Shown: positions 1 through 7,699 of the stretch, in pieces
How positions within the stretch are numbered: position 1 is the stretch's first letter
Layout: each line of letters begins with the position of its first letter
From: Arsenicibacter sp965247375
GTDB lineage: Bacteria; Bacteroidota; Bacteroidia; Cytophagales; Spirosomataceae
NCBI GenBank assembly: GCA_965247375.1
Contig: CBDFHU010000032.1
Location: forward strand, 62,001 to 126,000
Direction: 5' to 3'
Length of the DNA stretch: 64,000 bases
Notes under the pieces: generated by a model
What the model was told of the DNA's origin: nothing
Seen by the model: only the letters and a program-made list of their open reading frames with translations
Databases searched by the model: none
Made by a program: the position numbers and the translations under genes

Positions 1-74
1 CAGTATGTCCGTCAGGTAAGCGATTGGGAACTAAAGCGTTATTTCGAAATCATCTAGTACAACAAAACAGATAC

Positions 75-1118
75 ATGCGAATGATTGATTACCCGGCCAT
101 TATCCGACAGGCCTGGGCGGCTTTTGATGCCTCACATACGATTCATACCATTGAAGACATCAGTGCAAAGGTATCGACCAACCACGTGTTCCGGGTGCGG
201 TTCGATAACGACGATATTGTCATTGCCAAACTGTCTTACTTTGGTAAATACGAACACTTTAAGGAAGACCACCGGATTATTCATGCCCTGGCCAATAACC
301 TGCTCTACCCGTTTGAGAATGTGCTGGCCAAGTCGCTGCTGAAGAATAATCAGGTATTTACGTACCGCTTCAAAGACGAGCTGATTGATACGTGGGTGGT
401 GTTTTATAACCCGATCCGGACCATGCACCGGATGCCGCGCCGGCTCGACGAAGAGCACATCCGGAAGCTGGGCGGTGAGATCGGCCGGTTTCACAAGGCG
501 TGTTCACGGGTGGCAAACGTGCTGCCGAAATCGTCGAAAACCCTGCGGAGCGATATTCAGAGCCTTGTGGATATGCTGGATACCGAAGCGGGTCAGTATG
601 AGCACCGGAATCATGTTGATTACCTGAAGAAGCAGTGCGAAACGTTCCTCAAAAACCGCCAGAAACTGGTACACGGGTCGGTCGAGACCATGCCGGTATT
701 CGTAGACTGGAACATCGGAAATTTTTCCGTAACCGATGACCTGAAGCTGTACTCACGCTGGGACTATGACTGGTTCCGGATCAGTTACCGGGTGATGGAC
801 TTCTATTTCTTCAGCCGAGTCGTATCCGATGCGGGCGACCGGACCGTATTCAGTTACCTGATCGGGCCGATGATGGAAGAGCGTTTCCTGATGTTTTTAC
901 AGGAATACCACAAGGTCTATCCGCTGACCGAAAACGAGGTGCGGTTCATGAAAGAGGCCTACCGGTTTTTTATCCTGAATTACGTGATCAAGTACGGGCG
1001 GTATTTCTTCCACCGGACCTATGCCACGAAGCTGCAACGCGAGGCCTACGATATTTACCTGCCTTCCATCGACAAGCTGTTTGATGCCGATGTCATCCTG
1101 AAAGCGCTGAAAATCTGA
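75..1118 (+). CDS. Aminoglycoside-phosphotransferase-fold protein (APH/choline-kinase-like)
   Basis: About 347 residues with the layout of the APH/homoserine-kinase-II kinase fold: a short N-terminal lobe, then a C-terminal lobe with a loop reading LVHGS followed by FVDWNIGNF, which corresponds to the family's catalytic HGDxxxxN region, and RWDYDW in the place of the second metal-binding aspartate. The usual HGD is HGS here, so activity on a classical APH substrate is uncertain. An in-frame ATG at 24 would add 17 residues; I prefer 75 because the extension (MGTKALFRN...) does not resemble a family N-terminus. A HAD phosphatase follows 84 bases later on the same strand, so both may be co-transcribed. 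Substrate unknown. Confidence 0.7.
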   Translation: MRMIDYPAIIRQAWAAFDASHTIHTIEDISAKVSTNHVFRVRFDNDDIVIAKLSYFGKYEHFKEDHRIIHALANNLLYPFENVLAKSLLKNNQVFTYRFKDELIDTWVVFYNPIRTMHRMPRRLDEEHIRKLGGEIGRFHKACSRVANVLPKSSKTLRSDIQSLVDMLDTEAGQYEHRNHVDYLKKQCETFLKNRQKLVHGSVETMPVFVDWNIGNFSVTDDLKLYSRWDYDWFRISYRVMDFYFFSRVVSDAGDRTVFSYLIGPMMEERFLMFLQEYHKVYPLTENEVRFMKEAYRFFILNYVIKYGRYFFHRTYATKLQREAYDIYLPSIDKLFDADVILKALKI

Positions 1119-1202
1119 TGCGGGCGGGTAACACATACCTGCCCTTGTACACCATTTTACCGGAAAAAAGCAAAAGCCGTACTTACCGAATTTTACCTCC
1201 AT

Positions 1203-2057
1203 ATGTCGCAGTTCGAGTCATTTAAACACGTTGTCGATCAGTATAAAGTGATTTTTTTCGATGCTTTCGGCGTCCTGAAAAACTCAAACGGATTGATTCC
1301 GGGAATTGAAAAAACGTTTGCCTACCTGAAAGAGCAAAAAAAGGAGTTTTATGTCCTGACGAATGATGCCTCGCGGAGTCCTGAGGCACTGGCGCAGTCG
1401 TACCACAAGCTGGAGATGTACGATATTGTGCCGGAGTGCATTATTTCGTCGGGAATGCTGGCCCGCGAGTACCTGCAACTGAAAGTAAACCACGGGACCG
1501 TTGCCTATCTGGGTACCGAAAAGTCGGCGCATTACATCGAAACGGCGGGGCTCAAAACGCTGTCGATCCGCGAACTCGACCTGAACGATATCGACGAGGT
1601 TAACGCCCTGGTTTTTCTGGACGACGAAGGCTTCGACTGGAACACCGACCTGAACAAAACCGTCAACCTGCTTCGCCGCCGGAACATTCCGGTGATTGTG
1701 GCTAACACCGACAACACCTATCCGGTCTCGAAAAACCAGATTGCGATTGCCATCGGCGGGGTGGCCAAAATGATTGAAACCATTGTCGGTAAGCAGTTTA
1801 TGCGTTTCGGGAAGCCCGACGCCCAGATGTTTATCTTCGCCTACGAGCACATCAACAGTTATCCGGCCGTCGGCCGGAAAGACATCCTGATGGTGGGGGA
1901 TACGCTGCATACCGACATTCTGGGCGGCAACAAATTCGGCCTCGACACCGCCCTGGTCCTGACCGGTAATACCCTCGCCGACGACGTGGACGTCCGCGTC
2001 CGCAGTACCGGCATCATCCCGACATACATCTGCGAATCAGCGGTGATTGAAGATTGA
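1203..2057 (+). CDS. HAD-superfamily hydrolase, subclass IIA (NagD-like phosphatase)
   Basis: A 284-residue cytosolic hydrolase. Motif I is DAFGVL at residues 20-25, where the second acid of the usual DxD is replaced by an aromatic residue; this DxxGVL form is typical of the TIGR01459-type HAD-IIA subgroup. A threonine/asparagine motif II (VLTNDASRS) follows near residue 52, then the IIA cap, and motif IV GDTLHTD near residue 232. Likely dephosphorylates a small phosphorylated metabolite; the substrate cannot be told from sequence. A clear intrinsic terminator lies 7 bases after the stop, closing the transcription unit that may begin with the upstream kinase-like gene. Confidence 0.85.
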   Translation: MSQFESFKHVVDQYKVIFFDAFGVLKNSNGLIPGIEKTFAYLKEQKKEFYVLTNDASRSPEALAQSYHKLEMYDIVPECIISSGMLAREYLQLKVNHGTVAYLGTEKSAHYIETAGLKTLSIRELDLNDIDEVNALVFLDDEGFDWNTDLNKTVNLLRRRNIPVIVANTDNTYPVSKNQIAIAIGGVAKMIETIVGKQFMRFGKPDAQMFIFAYEHINSYPAVGRKDILMVGDTLHTDILGGNKFGLDTALVLTGNTLADDVDVRVRSTGIIPTYICESAVIED

Positions 2058-2063
2058 GGTTGT

Positions 2064-2088
2064 AAACGGAGTAGCACTCCGTTTTTTT
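2064..2088 (+). terminator. Intrinsic terminator after the HAD gene
   Basis: Perfect 9-bp stem AAACGGAGT / ACTCCGTTT with a 3-base loop followed by a run of T on the plus strand, directly after the stop codon at 2057. Confidence 0.85.
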
Positions 2089-2194
2089 ATGTGATTTGGG
2101 GGGGATCGAATCGGCTGTTGGTCGCTTCCCCGTCACGAAAGCATTCTGACGACGATGCGCTATAGACACGTGACAGCTGATAAGATCAGCAAGC

Positions 2195-2442
2195 TCAAGA
2201 GTCCGCTGGATGATCTGTAGAATAGTGCCGCCGTAAGAGGGGACGGATTTGGGCAAGGCTGTAGAATTTGCTTTTCAGGATATAGCCATGCGTATAACGC
2301 TTAACCAATCGGCGATTAATGAAAAGTACCCACGGGAGTCGATACGATATAATTGTTTATCAGTGCCAAAAAAGTAGTTAGGAGACCCTTCAATATTCCA
2401 TTGTCGTACAATATGGCTGGGCTCAACGCTTTTTAGGTTCAT
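2195..2442 (-). pseudogene. Small basic protein gene of about 82 codons, broken by one frameshift
   Basis: Read on the minus strand from an ATG at 2442, the frame gives a plausible start (MNLKSVEPSHIVRQWNIEG, then SPNYFFGTDKQLYRIDSRG). Near 2325-2330 the coherent reading moves to another frame, continuing INRRLVKRYTHGYILKSKF and YSLAQIRPLLRRHYSTDH to a TGA at 2195-2197. The two halves join naturally, so this is one small gene with a single-base indel, either a true mutation or a sequence error. The product is basic and aromatic with no membrane segment; I do not recognise its function. Its position beside the AT-rich island and attC cassette suggests accessory DNA. Confidence 0.5.
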
Positions 2443-2468
2443 TTCGGGTACACAGGTTGTTGGCGGAA

Positions 2469-2512
2469 AACGTGAAATTTACCGAAAAATACGGGAAATT
2501 TCACGTTGCGTT
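2469..2512. terminator. Strong hairpin with a T-run, terminator-like
   Basis: Arms of 16 bases (2469-2484 and 2492-2507) pair with one mismatch around AAAATA; the plus strand continues GCGTTTTTG. It lies upstream of the broken small gene and may stop transcription entering from either side of the accessory region. Confidence 0.5.
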
Positions 2513-2844
2513 TTTGTGTGGAATGTTAGTATTTAGGAGCGATTAAGGGGCAAGCCGTAATGCTCATGTTGACAGTAGTAAAACACGTGTACGGAACTAC
2601 AATAGCTTGATTGTGAGTTAGAAATAGATCCGCGAGTTTGCGTACAATAGTATGTTGGGTGTTGCCACGGGTGTCAGTATATCCTACAGATACTAAAGAT
2701 AATGATTAGCTCGTTTGCCGGGTTGCTGTTGACAAGTTGACTGCCCCGACTGGCCATCTTCAAAAAAGACTTGTCAGAGAGAATATGGCAAAATACCCCA
2801 TAAAATATGGGAAAAACACCTTACTTCAAAGTCATTTATACTAC
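2513..2844. other. Non-coding stretch, nothing recognised
   Basis: No open frame or RNA gene is convincing here. A lone GTTGGGT heptamer at 2654-2660 equals the right end of the two attC sites at 6.0-7.1 kb, but no matching inverse box or palindrome accompanies it. Confidence 0.4.
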
Positions 2845-2852
2845 TAACTTTG
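2845..2852 (+). promoter_or_regulatory. Candidate -7 element (TAACTTTG)
   Basis: TAACTTTG fits the Bacteroidota TAnnTTTG consensus and is followed 55 bases later by the first gene of the AT-rich island. No clear -33 TTG is visible at the right distance, so the call is tentative. Confidence 0.4.
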
Positions 2853-2906
2853 GCCAATCAGCATAAACGTATTATTTCTTATAAATCAAACAAGTTTTCA
2901 TAAGTC

Positions 2907-3320
2907 ATGGACAAGCAAATTGGATTTGACCCTAATGGCGGACCTTTATGGATTAGCATTGACATGCAAGGCCTATACTTTATAACCTATACTTATCAAC
3001 TCTGGTCAGCTGATGCCACTAGTTTACCTATTCTAACAAATCCTATAAGGTTTGGTAGTAACGAAATTCCACACGATGATAATTTTTTAGTAATAAATGA
3101 CTTCGGGCCTACTGAGCCGGTAGCCAATCATAGAGGACGTATAATTGACGTTCGGTTTTGGGTAAAAAAAGGAGACGATGATAATGGTTTTAATTTGACC
3201 GTTACCGTTCTCCAAGGAAATTCTTTAGGTGAGGCAGCAGTGCTGGACAGTGTCTCAATTCCAGGACAGGTAGGAGAACTATCCATTAAAGAAGAAATTA
3301 TTGTCATTGGTCTTATATAA
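2907..3320 (+). CDS. Hypothetical small beta-rich protein, first gene of AT-rich island
   Basis: 137 residues with no signal peptide and no membrane segment. The sequence alternates short hydrophobic and polar stretches (LWISIDMQGLYFITYTYQLW; FNLTVTVLQ), which suggests an all-beta, possibly sandwich-like fold with an acidic loop (KKGDDDNG) near residue 90. I do not recognise the family. The coding DNA is markedly AT-rich compared with the flanks, as are the next two genes, which follow on the same strand after 13 and 48 bases; the three look like one acquired operon. A partner or effector role with the envelope proteins downstream is inference only. Confidence 0.65.
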   Translation: MDKQIGFDPNGGPLWISIDMQGLYFITYTYQLWSADATSLPILTNPIRFGSNEIPHDDNFLVINDFGPTEPVANHRGRIIDVRFWVKKGDDDNGFNLTVTVLQGNSLGEAAVLDSVSIPGQVGELSIKEEIIVIGLI

Positions 3321-3333
3321 TGCTCGAAAAACC

Positions 3334-4620
3334 ATGAAAAGGATTTATTACTGCCTTTTTACAATACTCTTATGCTTGTCTGGACATATACAAACTATTG
3401 CTCAGTCCCAACCAGATAGTACGTTAATTGAGAAATACCTATTAGATTTTGTTGTACCCGACATGCCTGCCTTCAAAGCACTTGGCACTGATGCAAGCAA
3501 CATACTTAGGCCATCAGACGTAAAGAAGTTTGCAGCAATGTTAACTCCTTTTTACTCGAACCGGGCTGGCGTAATTCCTAAAAATTTTGCAGTAGAATTT
3601 GCTCCTTGGAAGCTAGCTTCTAAAAAGTGGACACTTAACGATTATAATACTGACCCTGGTAAGCGATTTCTTTATCGTTCCTCATTCAGTATAGGCACGA
3701 TTAACGATACGACAAGATTTCCTGCAAAACTAGCGATTGGTTACCGTGTATCTTTCCTCTCGAAAAGAGCAGATATATATAGAGCTCCAGAAGTAAAACA
3801 TGAAATTTTTAACCAAGAAGGTAAGCTTAAAGTAAGTGGCTCAATGACAAGTGTTCAAATCGCTTTAAATAAATTAACTGATTATTGGGTTAATAATAAA
3901 GTCATGCCTTCTCCACCAATAGTTGAAAGACCTAAATATTATATAAACCATAGAAGCGATTTCAATAAATTTCTAATAAGTATCGACGACTCAACATTAA
4001 ATGCAGAGCCAGCTCTTAAAACAGTTTACGATAATTTTATTAAAGAATATAGAGGGCCTGATAAAACTATTTCAGAGAAAGAAATTAAAGATCTTGTTCA
4101 GTCGTTCGGTAAGCGGATCGATGAATACATAGAAGAATATAAAAAAAATAATTGGAATGCAAGCAGGTTTGATCTTGCACTTGCTTGGGCTGCTCAGTCA
4201 CCAGATACACTTATTGCTAATGCCCAATTTTCATTATTTTCAGCATGGGCAACTTGGGCATTGCGTATTCATAAGGGTGGTCAACTATTAATTGGTGGTA
4301 ATTTAACCCTACCCAGAACAGAGAAAGTGCTCTCTACTTCCGAATCAAGCCAAACTACAAATGTTAGATATAATTTAAATTTGAGATATTATTTAGGCAC
4401 GCAGGATGTTAGGGGTTTTCTTGAGGGTCAATATAAATACAAAAATTTCGTTACAGCAAATGAGTCCCTTTTAATAAATTTAGGAGCCGAATTTAAATTA
4501 GGAAGTACATTTTGGGTTGTTGCAAGCGCAGGGCTTGATAACTACTTAAATGAACCTAAGCCTTTGAATAAGTTCGTTTCGAGTCTTGATCTCAGGTATT
4601 TCTTCAATAAGCCAAGGTGA
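3334..4620 (+). CDS. Secreted outer-membrane beta-barrel-like protein, AT-rich island
   Basis: About 428 residues beginning MKRIYYCLFTILLCLSGH with a signal peptide ending near AQS. An ATG at 3301 in frame would overlap the previous gene and lack a signal peptide, so 3334 is preferred. The middle is alpha-helical and charged. The last 130 residues alternate aromatic/hydrophobic and polar residues, with strands such as GGQLLIGGNLTL, VRYNLNLRYYLG, RGFLEGQYKYKNF and a final SLDLRYFF, typical of an outer-membrane barrel that ends with an aromatic residue. Family not recognised. AT-rich codon use matches its two neighbours and not the chromosome. Likely acts in the outer membrane together with the inner-membrane protein downstream (inference). 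Confidence 0.65.
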   Translation: MKRIYYCLFTILLCLSGHIQTIAQSQPDSTLIEKYLLDFVVPDMPAFKALGTDASNILRPSDVKKFAAMLTPFYSNRAGVIPKNFAVEFAPWKLASKKWTLNDYNTDPGKRFLYRSSFSIGTINDTTRFPAKLAIGYRVSFLSKRADIYRAPEVKHEIFNQEGKLKVSGSMTSVQIALNKLTDYWVNNKVMPSPPIVERPKYYINHRSDFNKFLISIDDSTLNAEPALKTVYDNFIKEYRGPDKTISEKEIKDLVQSFGKRIDEYIEEYKKNNWNASRFDLALAWAAQSPDTLIANAQFSLFSAWATWALRIHKGGQLLIGGNLTLPRTEKVLSTSESSQTTNVRYNLNLRYYLGTQDVRGFLEGQYKYKNFVTANESLLINLGAEFKLGSTFWVVASAGLDNYLNEPKPLNKFVSSLDLRYFFNKPR

Positions 4621-4668
4621 AAATAGGCAAATATTAGATCTCCATGTCTATCCCAAATCACTTTATCG

Positions 4669-5904
4669 ATGAATCTACTAACTTTTTTTGATGTTCTACT
4701 TAGCCTAACATTTATATTTTTCATAGTTAGCCTGTTTGTCTCTGGAATTTGGGAGTTTATTGCTACTATTATTCAGGATAAACGTTCAACATTACTTAGA
4801 CAATCATTACAGAACGTTCTCTCAGATCCTAAATTTGCTGACCTAATTTACGAACATCCATTAATTAAAGGGCAGACGGTCCGGCGTAGACCTCAATTTT
4901 TAGAACGCATTTTTGGCTGGATGCTTCACCGTGATGTTGAATCTGGCTCAGGTGAAGTTACTCTTCGGCCTTCATATATAACAGCTAATGTTTTTGCTAA
5001 GGTGCTGTTGGGCTTGTTACAGCAGCATGCTGCTACTCCCGCACCAGTTCCAGTACCACCTCCAGCATTAGGTATGGTACAGGGTATAAATCCTTTTACA
5101 GTGTCAGGAGGGTTTAATAGTATTCAGCAGGTTAGTCAATGGGTAAACACACTATCAGCTAGTTCACTTGGACTGAACGCCGATGCTCTTGAAGAATTGA
5201 AAAGTATTCTCACTGCTTTACTACAAGACTCTAAGGATATATCAGGCGCAATTGCATCTATTGAAAAGTGGTATAACGCTCACATGGAAAGGGTTTCTGG
5301 TTATTATAAACAGTATAGTCAAGAAGGAATCCGATGGGTATCAATTTTCATTGTTGTTGCATTCAACCTTGATGTTATTAGTGTTACTGAACGACTTCAG
5401 CGGGATACTGAACTCCGTAATCTAGTGGTTGGTCAAGCTGTAGAGATTGTACAGAAAATAGGCAATGAGCTAAATTTTACATCCGTTAGAAGCGAAGTTG
5501 CCCGCAGAGGAATTGTAAATCAATTTAAATTAGATTCAACAAAACGAGCAGGAATGCATCCTGATTCATTAAAATTTATAAAGCAAAAGAGAGATTCAAT
5601 ATTGGCTGCAATAAATAAGCAAGCAAAGACTAAATCAGATAGTTTGAAACAACAACGCGCAATTTTAGTAGGAGAAACTCTGGGATTGCAGCAATTACCA
5701 TTTGGCTGGGCTACAATTTGTGACGATTTAAATAAAGCTCAAGGAATAGATTGTATTTTTATTATGTTCAAAATGTTTATTGGCTGGCTACTGATGATAG
5801 CTGCTGTTTCATTTGGAGCCCCATTCTGGTTTGATTTATTAGTAAAATTTGTCAATGTTCGTAATGTAGGTAAGCTTGAAGATACAGGTAAACCTGTATC
5901 TTAG
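4669..5904 (+). CDS. Inner-membrane protein with conserved MxRVSGxYK motif, unknown function
   Basis: 411 residues. A membrane segment lies at about residues 5-30, a second (WVSIFIVVAFNLDVISV) near 225, and a third near 365-392 (GWLLMIAAVSFGAPFWFDLL). Between the first two is a proline-rich linker (APVPVPPPA) and a large soluble region ending in the motif WYNAHMERVSGYYK just before the second membrane segment. The motif, the following FNLDVI and the C-terminal SFGAPFWFDLL recall a widespread bacterial membrane-protein family of unknown function; that recollection was not checked against any database. It is the third gene of the AT-rich island. A large cytosolic or periplasmic loop between residues 250 and 350 is charged and coiled-coil-like. 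Confidence 0.65.
   Translation: MNLLTFFDVLLSLTFIFFIVSLFVSGIWEFIATIIQDKRSTLLRQSLQNVLSDPKFADLIYEHPLIKGQTVRRRPQFLERIFGWMLHRDVESGSGEVTLRPSYITANVFAKVLLGLLQQHAATPAPVPVPPPALGMVQGINPFTVSGGFNSIQQVSQWVNTLSASSLGLNADALEELKSILTALLQDSKDISGAIASIEKWYNAHMERVSGYYKQYSQEGIRWVSIFIVVAFNLDVISVTERLQRDTELRNLVVGQAVEIVQKIGNELNFTSVRSEVARRGIVNQFKLDSTKRAGMHPDSLKFIKQKRDSILAAINKQAKTKSDSLKQQRAILVGETLGLQQLPFGWATICDDLNKAQGIDCIFIMFKMFIGWLLMIAAVSFGAPFWFDLLVKFVNVRNVGKLEDTGKPVS
5879..5902. repeat. Near-perfect palindrome over the end of the membrane-protein gene
   Basis: AAGATACAGGT and ACCTGTATCTT form an 11-bp stem with only two bases between; the stop codon overlaps its right end. No T-run follows, so it is not a standard terminator; it could still limit 3' decay or transcription at the end of the island. 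Confidence 0.45.
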
Positions 5905-6031
5905 TGATTTGGAAAATTTCTTAGCTATAGCTCGTGTACTGGGTTACAATCTGTGGACACACCTTTCAATAAAAGCGAACTCGAAATTAGGTTCCCATCG
6001 GCGAAATTTACATCCTGCAATCCAGCAACCT

Positions 6032-6094
6032 GCCCAACATCCCATGTGCGTCAAGGCTTCCTTCGGTCGCCAGCGACACATGGGGTCGTTGGGT
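6032..6094 (+). repeat. Integron attC-like recombination site 1
   Basis: A 63-bp imperfect palindrome bounded by GCCCAAC (6032-6038) and GTTGGGT (6088-6094), which match the RYYYAAC and GTTRRRY ends that define attC sites. CCCAAC pairs with GTTGGG; after short unpaired spacers, CCCATGTG (6041-6048) pairs with CACATGGG (6077-6084); the terminal part carries a further small hairpin (AAGG/CCTT). There is no T-run, so it is not a terminator. The family knowledge used is the attC consensus; integrase recognition is inferred. Confidence 0.65.
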
Positions 6095-7086
6095 GCGGGT
6101 CCATAAAGTGCGTGTTTGCTGGCTTCGTGCGACAACTTGTACGTCCCGTGACAGGGTGGTTTAGGCTCGTTAGCCAGCTTTGGTCGACACGAGAAACGCC
6201 TAGGCTGGGCAAGTAAGGTGGGTTTCGTGCGACATTTCAACGTTTTTAACACACAATGGAAGACGACAGATTAACGGTAATTTTCCTCGCGCAAAAAATC
6301 AAGGAAAGTCGAAAAGAATTGGAGAAGGATTTTAATAACAATTTCGACATTCAGGAGAAAACGTTATCTATTATCGTCGGAGGCTTGGAACACGCCAATT
6401 TCAACAGCTTTACGACCGCCAGCATAGTCTGGAACATTTCAGGCTATCTAAATCTGGTCTCTTATGACCTCAAAATCATCGGCAGAGATTTGATGTTTGC
6501 CGAAAAAGACTGGCAACGGAAGTTATACGCCCGACAAGCCTATTTGTTGATTTATGAGAGCATGAACGACTTTTTGGAACTCTTAGGTAAACCATTACGA
6601 AAGGCAATTAATGAGTTTTCCGATGCAGAGGTTTACAGGCAAAAAATACAGGTTATTGCCAGCCAGATGAATAAATTCAAAACGGAGCATGAAAGCACTA
6701 TAAAGTCAGTCAGGCATTCGGCTATCGGGCATCGTGACAAAAATATGCTTACCCAACTTCAGGCCATTCAGTCTATCAGTTGGCTTGAAGCAACAGGCAT
6801 TTTGTCAAAGTATGACGCTATTGTGCGGGACTTGGGGGTAGTTTGTCAGCAGCTAATGAACCGGACTAACGACGACTTAGAAATAAAAGAAGGCATTCGG
6901 AAGTGACTGGGGCGGTGACAAAGCCAACTCTCTTAGCTGGTCAAAAATGCGCTCCGCGTGGGTGGGTTACCGCTGACAAGACGCCCGTCCCGTAGGAAGG
7001 TCGCAGCCCAACAAGCAGGGGGTGTAAAGGTTACAGGTACGTGTGTTCGGTCAAGTGGCTTCCTCATCCATCAGCCCCCTGGGACG
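6089..7086 (+). mobile_element. Candidate integron gene cassette (cluster lacking an integrase in this window)
   Basis: Cutting both attC-like sites between G and TT of their GTTGGGT boxes gives a unit of about 1 kb with one plus-strand gene (6256-6906), the expected cassette layout of gene followed by attC. Leader 6095-6255 holds an imperfect inverted repeat GCTGGCT/AGCCAGC (6118-6178). No intI gene is seen in the window, so this would be an attC cluster without integrase, or the end of an array. Integron cassettes are uncommon in Bacteroidota, which makes this worth checking. Confidence 0.55.
6256..6906 (+). CDS. Cassette-borne all-alpha protein with a HEPN-like RxxxxxH motif
   Basis: 216 residues, almost entirely helical, no signal peptide or membrane segment. 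Near residue 152 it reads SVRHSAIGHRDKN: an arginine, five residues, a histidine, then R-D. This resembles the R-x(4-6)-H active motif of HEPN-domain ribonucleases, where it lies in a C-terminal helix as here (family knowledge; not verified by structure). HEPN proteins are often toxins or antiphage effectors, and no antitoxin gene is evident next to it. The gene sits alone between two attC-like sites in a cassette of about 1 kb and may rely on an outside promoter. Function as an RNase is inference; a simple helical bundle remains possible. Confidence 0.55.
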   Translation: MEDDRLTVIFLAQKIKESRKELEKDFNNNFDIQEKTLSIIVGGLEHANFNSFTTASIVWNISGYLNLVSYDLKIIGRDLMFAEKDWQRKLYARQAYLLIYESMNDFLELLGKPLRKAINEFSDAEVYRQKIQVIASQMNKFKTEHESTIKSVRHSAIGHRDKNMLTQLQAIQSISWLEATGILSKYDAIVRDLGVVCQQLMNRTNDDLEIKEGIRK

Positions 7087-7092
7087 TTGGGT
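7006..7092 (+). repeat. Integron attC-like recombination site 2
   Basis: An 87-bp site with the same end boxes as site 1, GCCCAAC (7006-7012) and GTTGGGT (7086-7092). CCCAAC pairs with GTTGGG, spacers of 4 and 5 bases follow, then AGGGGG (7017-7022) pairs with CCCCCT (7075-7080), leaving a variable central loop. The interior differs wholly from site 1 while the ends and architecture are kept, which is the hallmark of attC sites. The rest of 6907-7342 holds no gene that I can support. Confidence 0.65.
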
Positions 7093-7342
7093 GGCGGTCA
7101 TCAAATACTCATTATCCAGCGTCTTGGCAATAGGCAGCGCATGTCAAAGATCAAGCTCTGACTTCCGTTTTAGTGTCTTTGGCGACAAGCGGGACGTCCT
7201 GACAGGTGACTTTGTATTGCCCTTTCAGCGTTCCGGTGACAGGGTAGTATGTTTGACAGCAAGCGTTTTACTGCCAGATCGGGCATTCCGGCGACAGAGC
7301 CCTTGATAAATGAGTTAACAGGACCAGTAAATTTGTAAGAAA

Positions 7343-7531
7343 ATGAAAGAGTATAAAGTTGAAATCGTGCATTATGTCCAAAATGGATTCGATTCCAAAA
7401 AGGCTATCGCGGAAGCCAAAGCTGAAGTTCAGACAAAGCTCGATGAGTATGCTTCAAAAGGGTACAGGTTGGTTTCCACAGCGTCCCCGGATTCATCCAG
7501 AGTATACCTGTTCTTTGAAAAAGACATTTAA
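7343..7531 (+). CDS. DUF4177-like small protein
   Basis: 62 residues starting MKEYKVEIVHY, with a central helix (AIAEAKAEVQTKLDEYASKGY) and a closing strand pair RLVSTAS...VYLFFEKD. The pattern (beta strand, long helix with xxxLNxxxxxGW/Y, two strands ending FEK/FER) fits the DUF4177 family of small alpha/beta proteins of unknown role. No signal peptide. It lies 250 bases after attC site 2, alone; no third attC follows, so it is probably resident rather than cassette-borne. Confidence 0.7.
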   Translation: MKEYKVEIVHYVQNGFDSKKAIAEAKAEVQTKLDEYASKGYRLVSTASPDSSRVYLFFEKDI

Positions 7532-7699
7532 AGCAATGATGAAATCTGGTTTGTTTCGTCTTTTTGTTAACTTTAACATCGTTCATGTACAGGCAATTAC
7601 AGGCCGGCAGGACAGAGGGAATGCGCCGCTTTTCGGACTGCAAACAGCTTACGTTGCCACGACTAATTTTTAGAACAGAAACAAGTCACAAATTCGCTG

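Noticed and set aside
1284..1910. Long minus-strand frame opposite the HAD gene, and similar shadows opposite other genes
   Set aside because: Antisense frames in GC-balanced coding DNA; the translations lack family motifs while the sense genes are clear.
2654..2660. A third attC half (GTTGGGT) upstream of the AT-rich island
   Set aside because: No RYYYAAC box with complementary arms lies within about 150 bases, so a full site is not supported.
6118..6178. Inverted repeat GCTGGCT...AGCCAGC as an additional attC site
   Set aside because: The outer ends do not follow RYYYAAC/GTTRRRY (GTTAGCC fails at the third purine), so it is left as a simple repeat.
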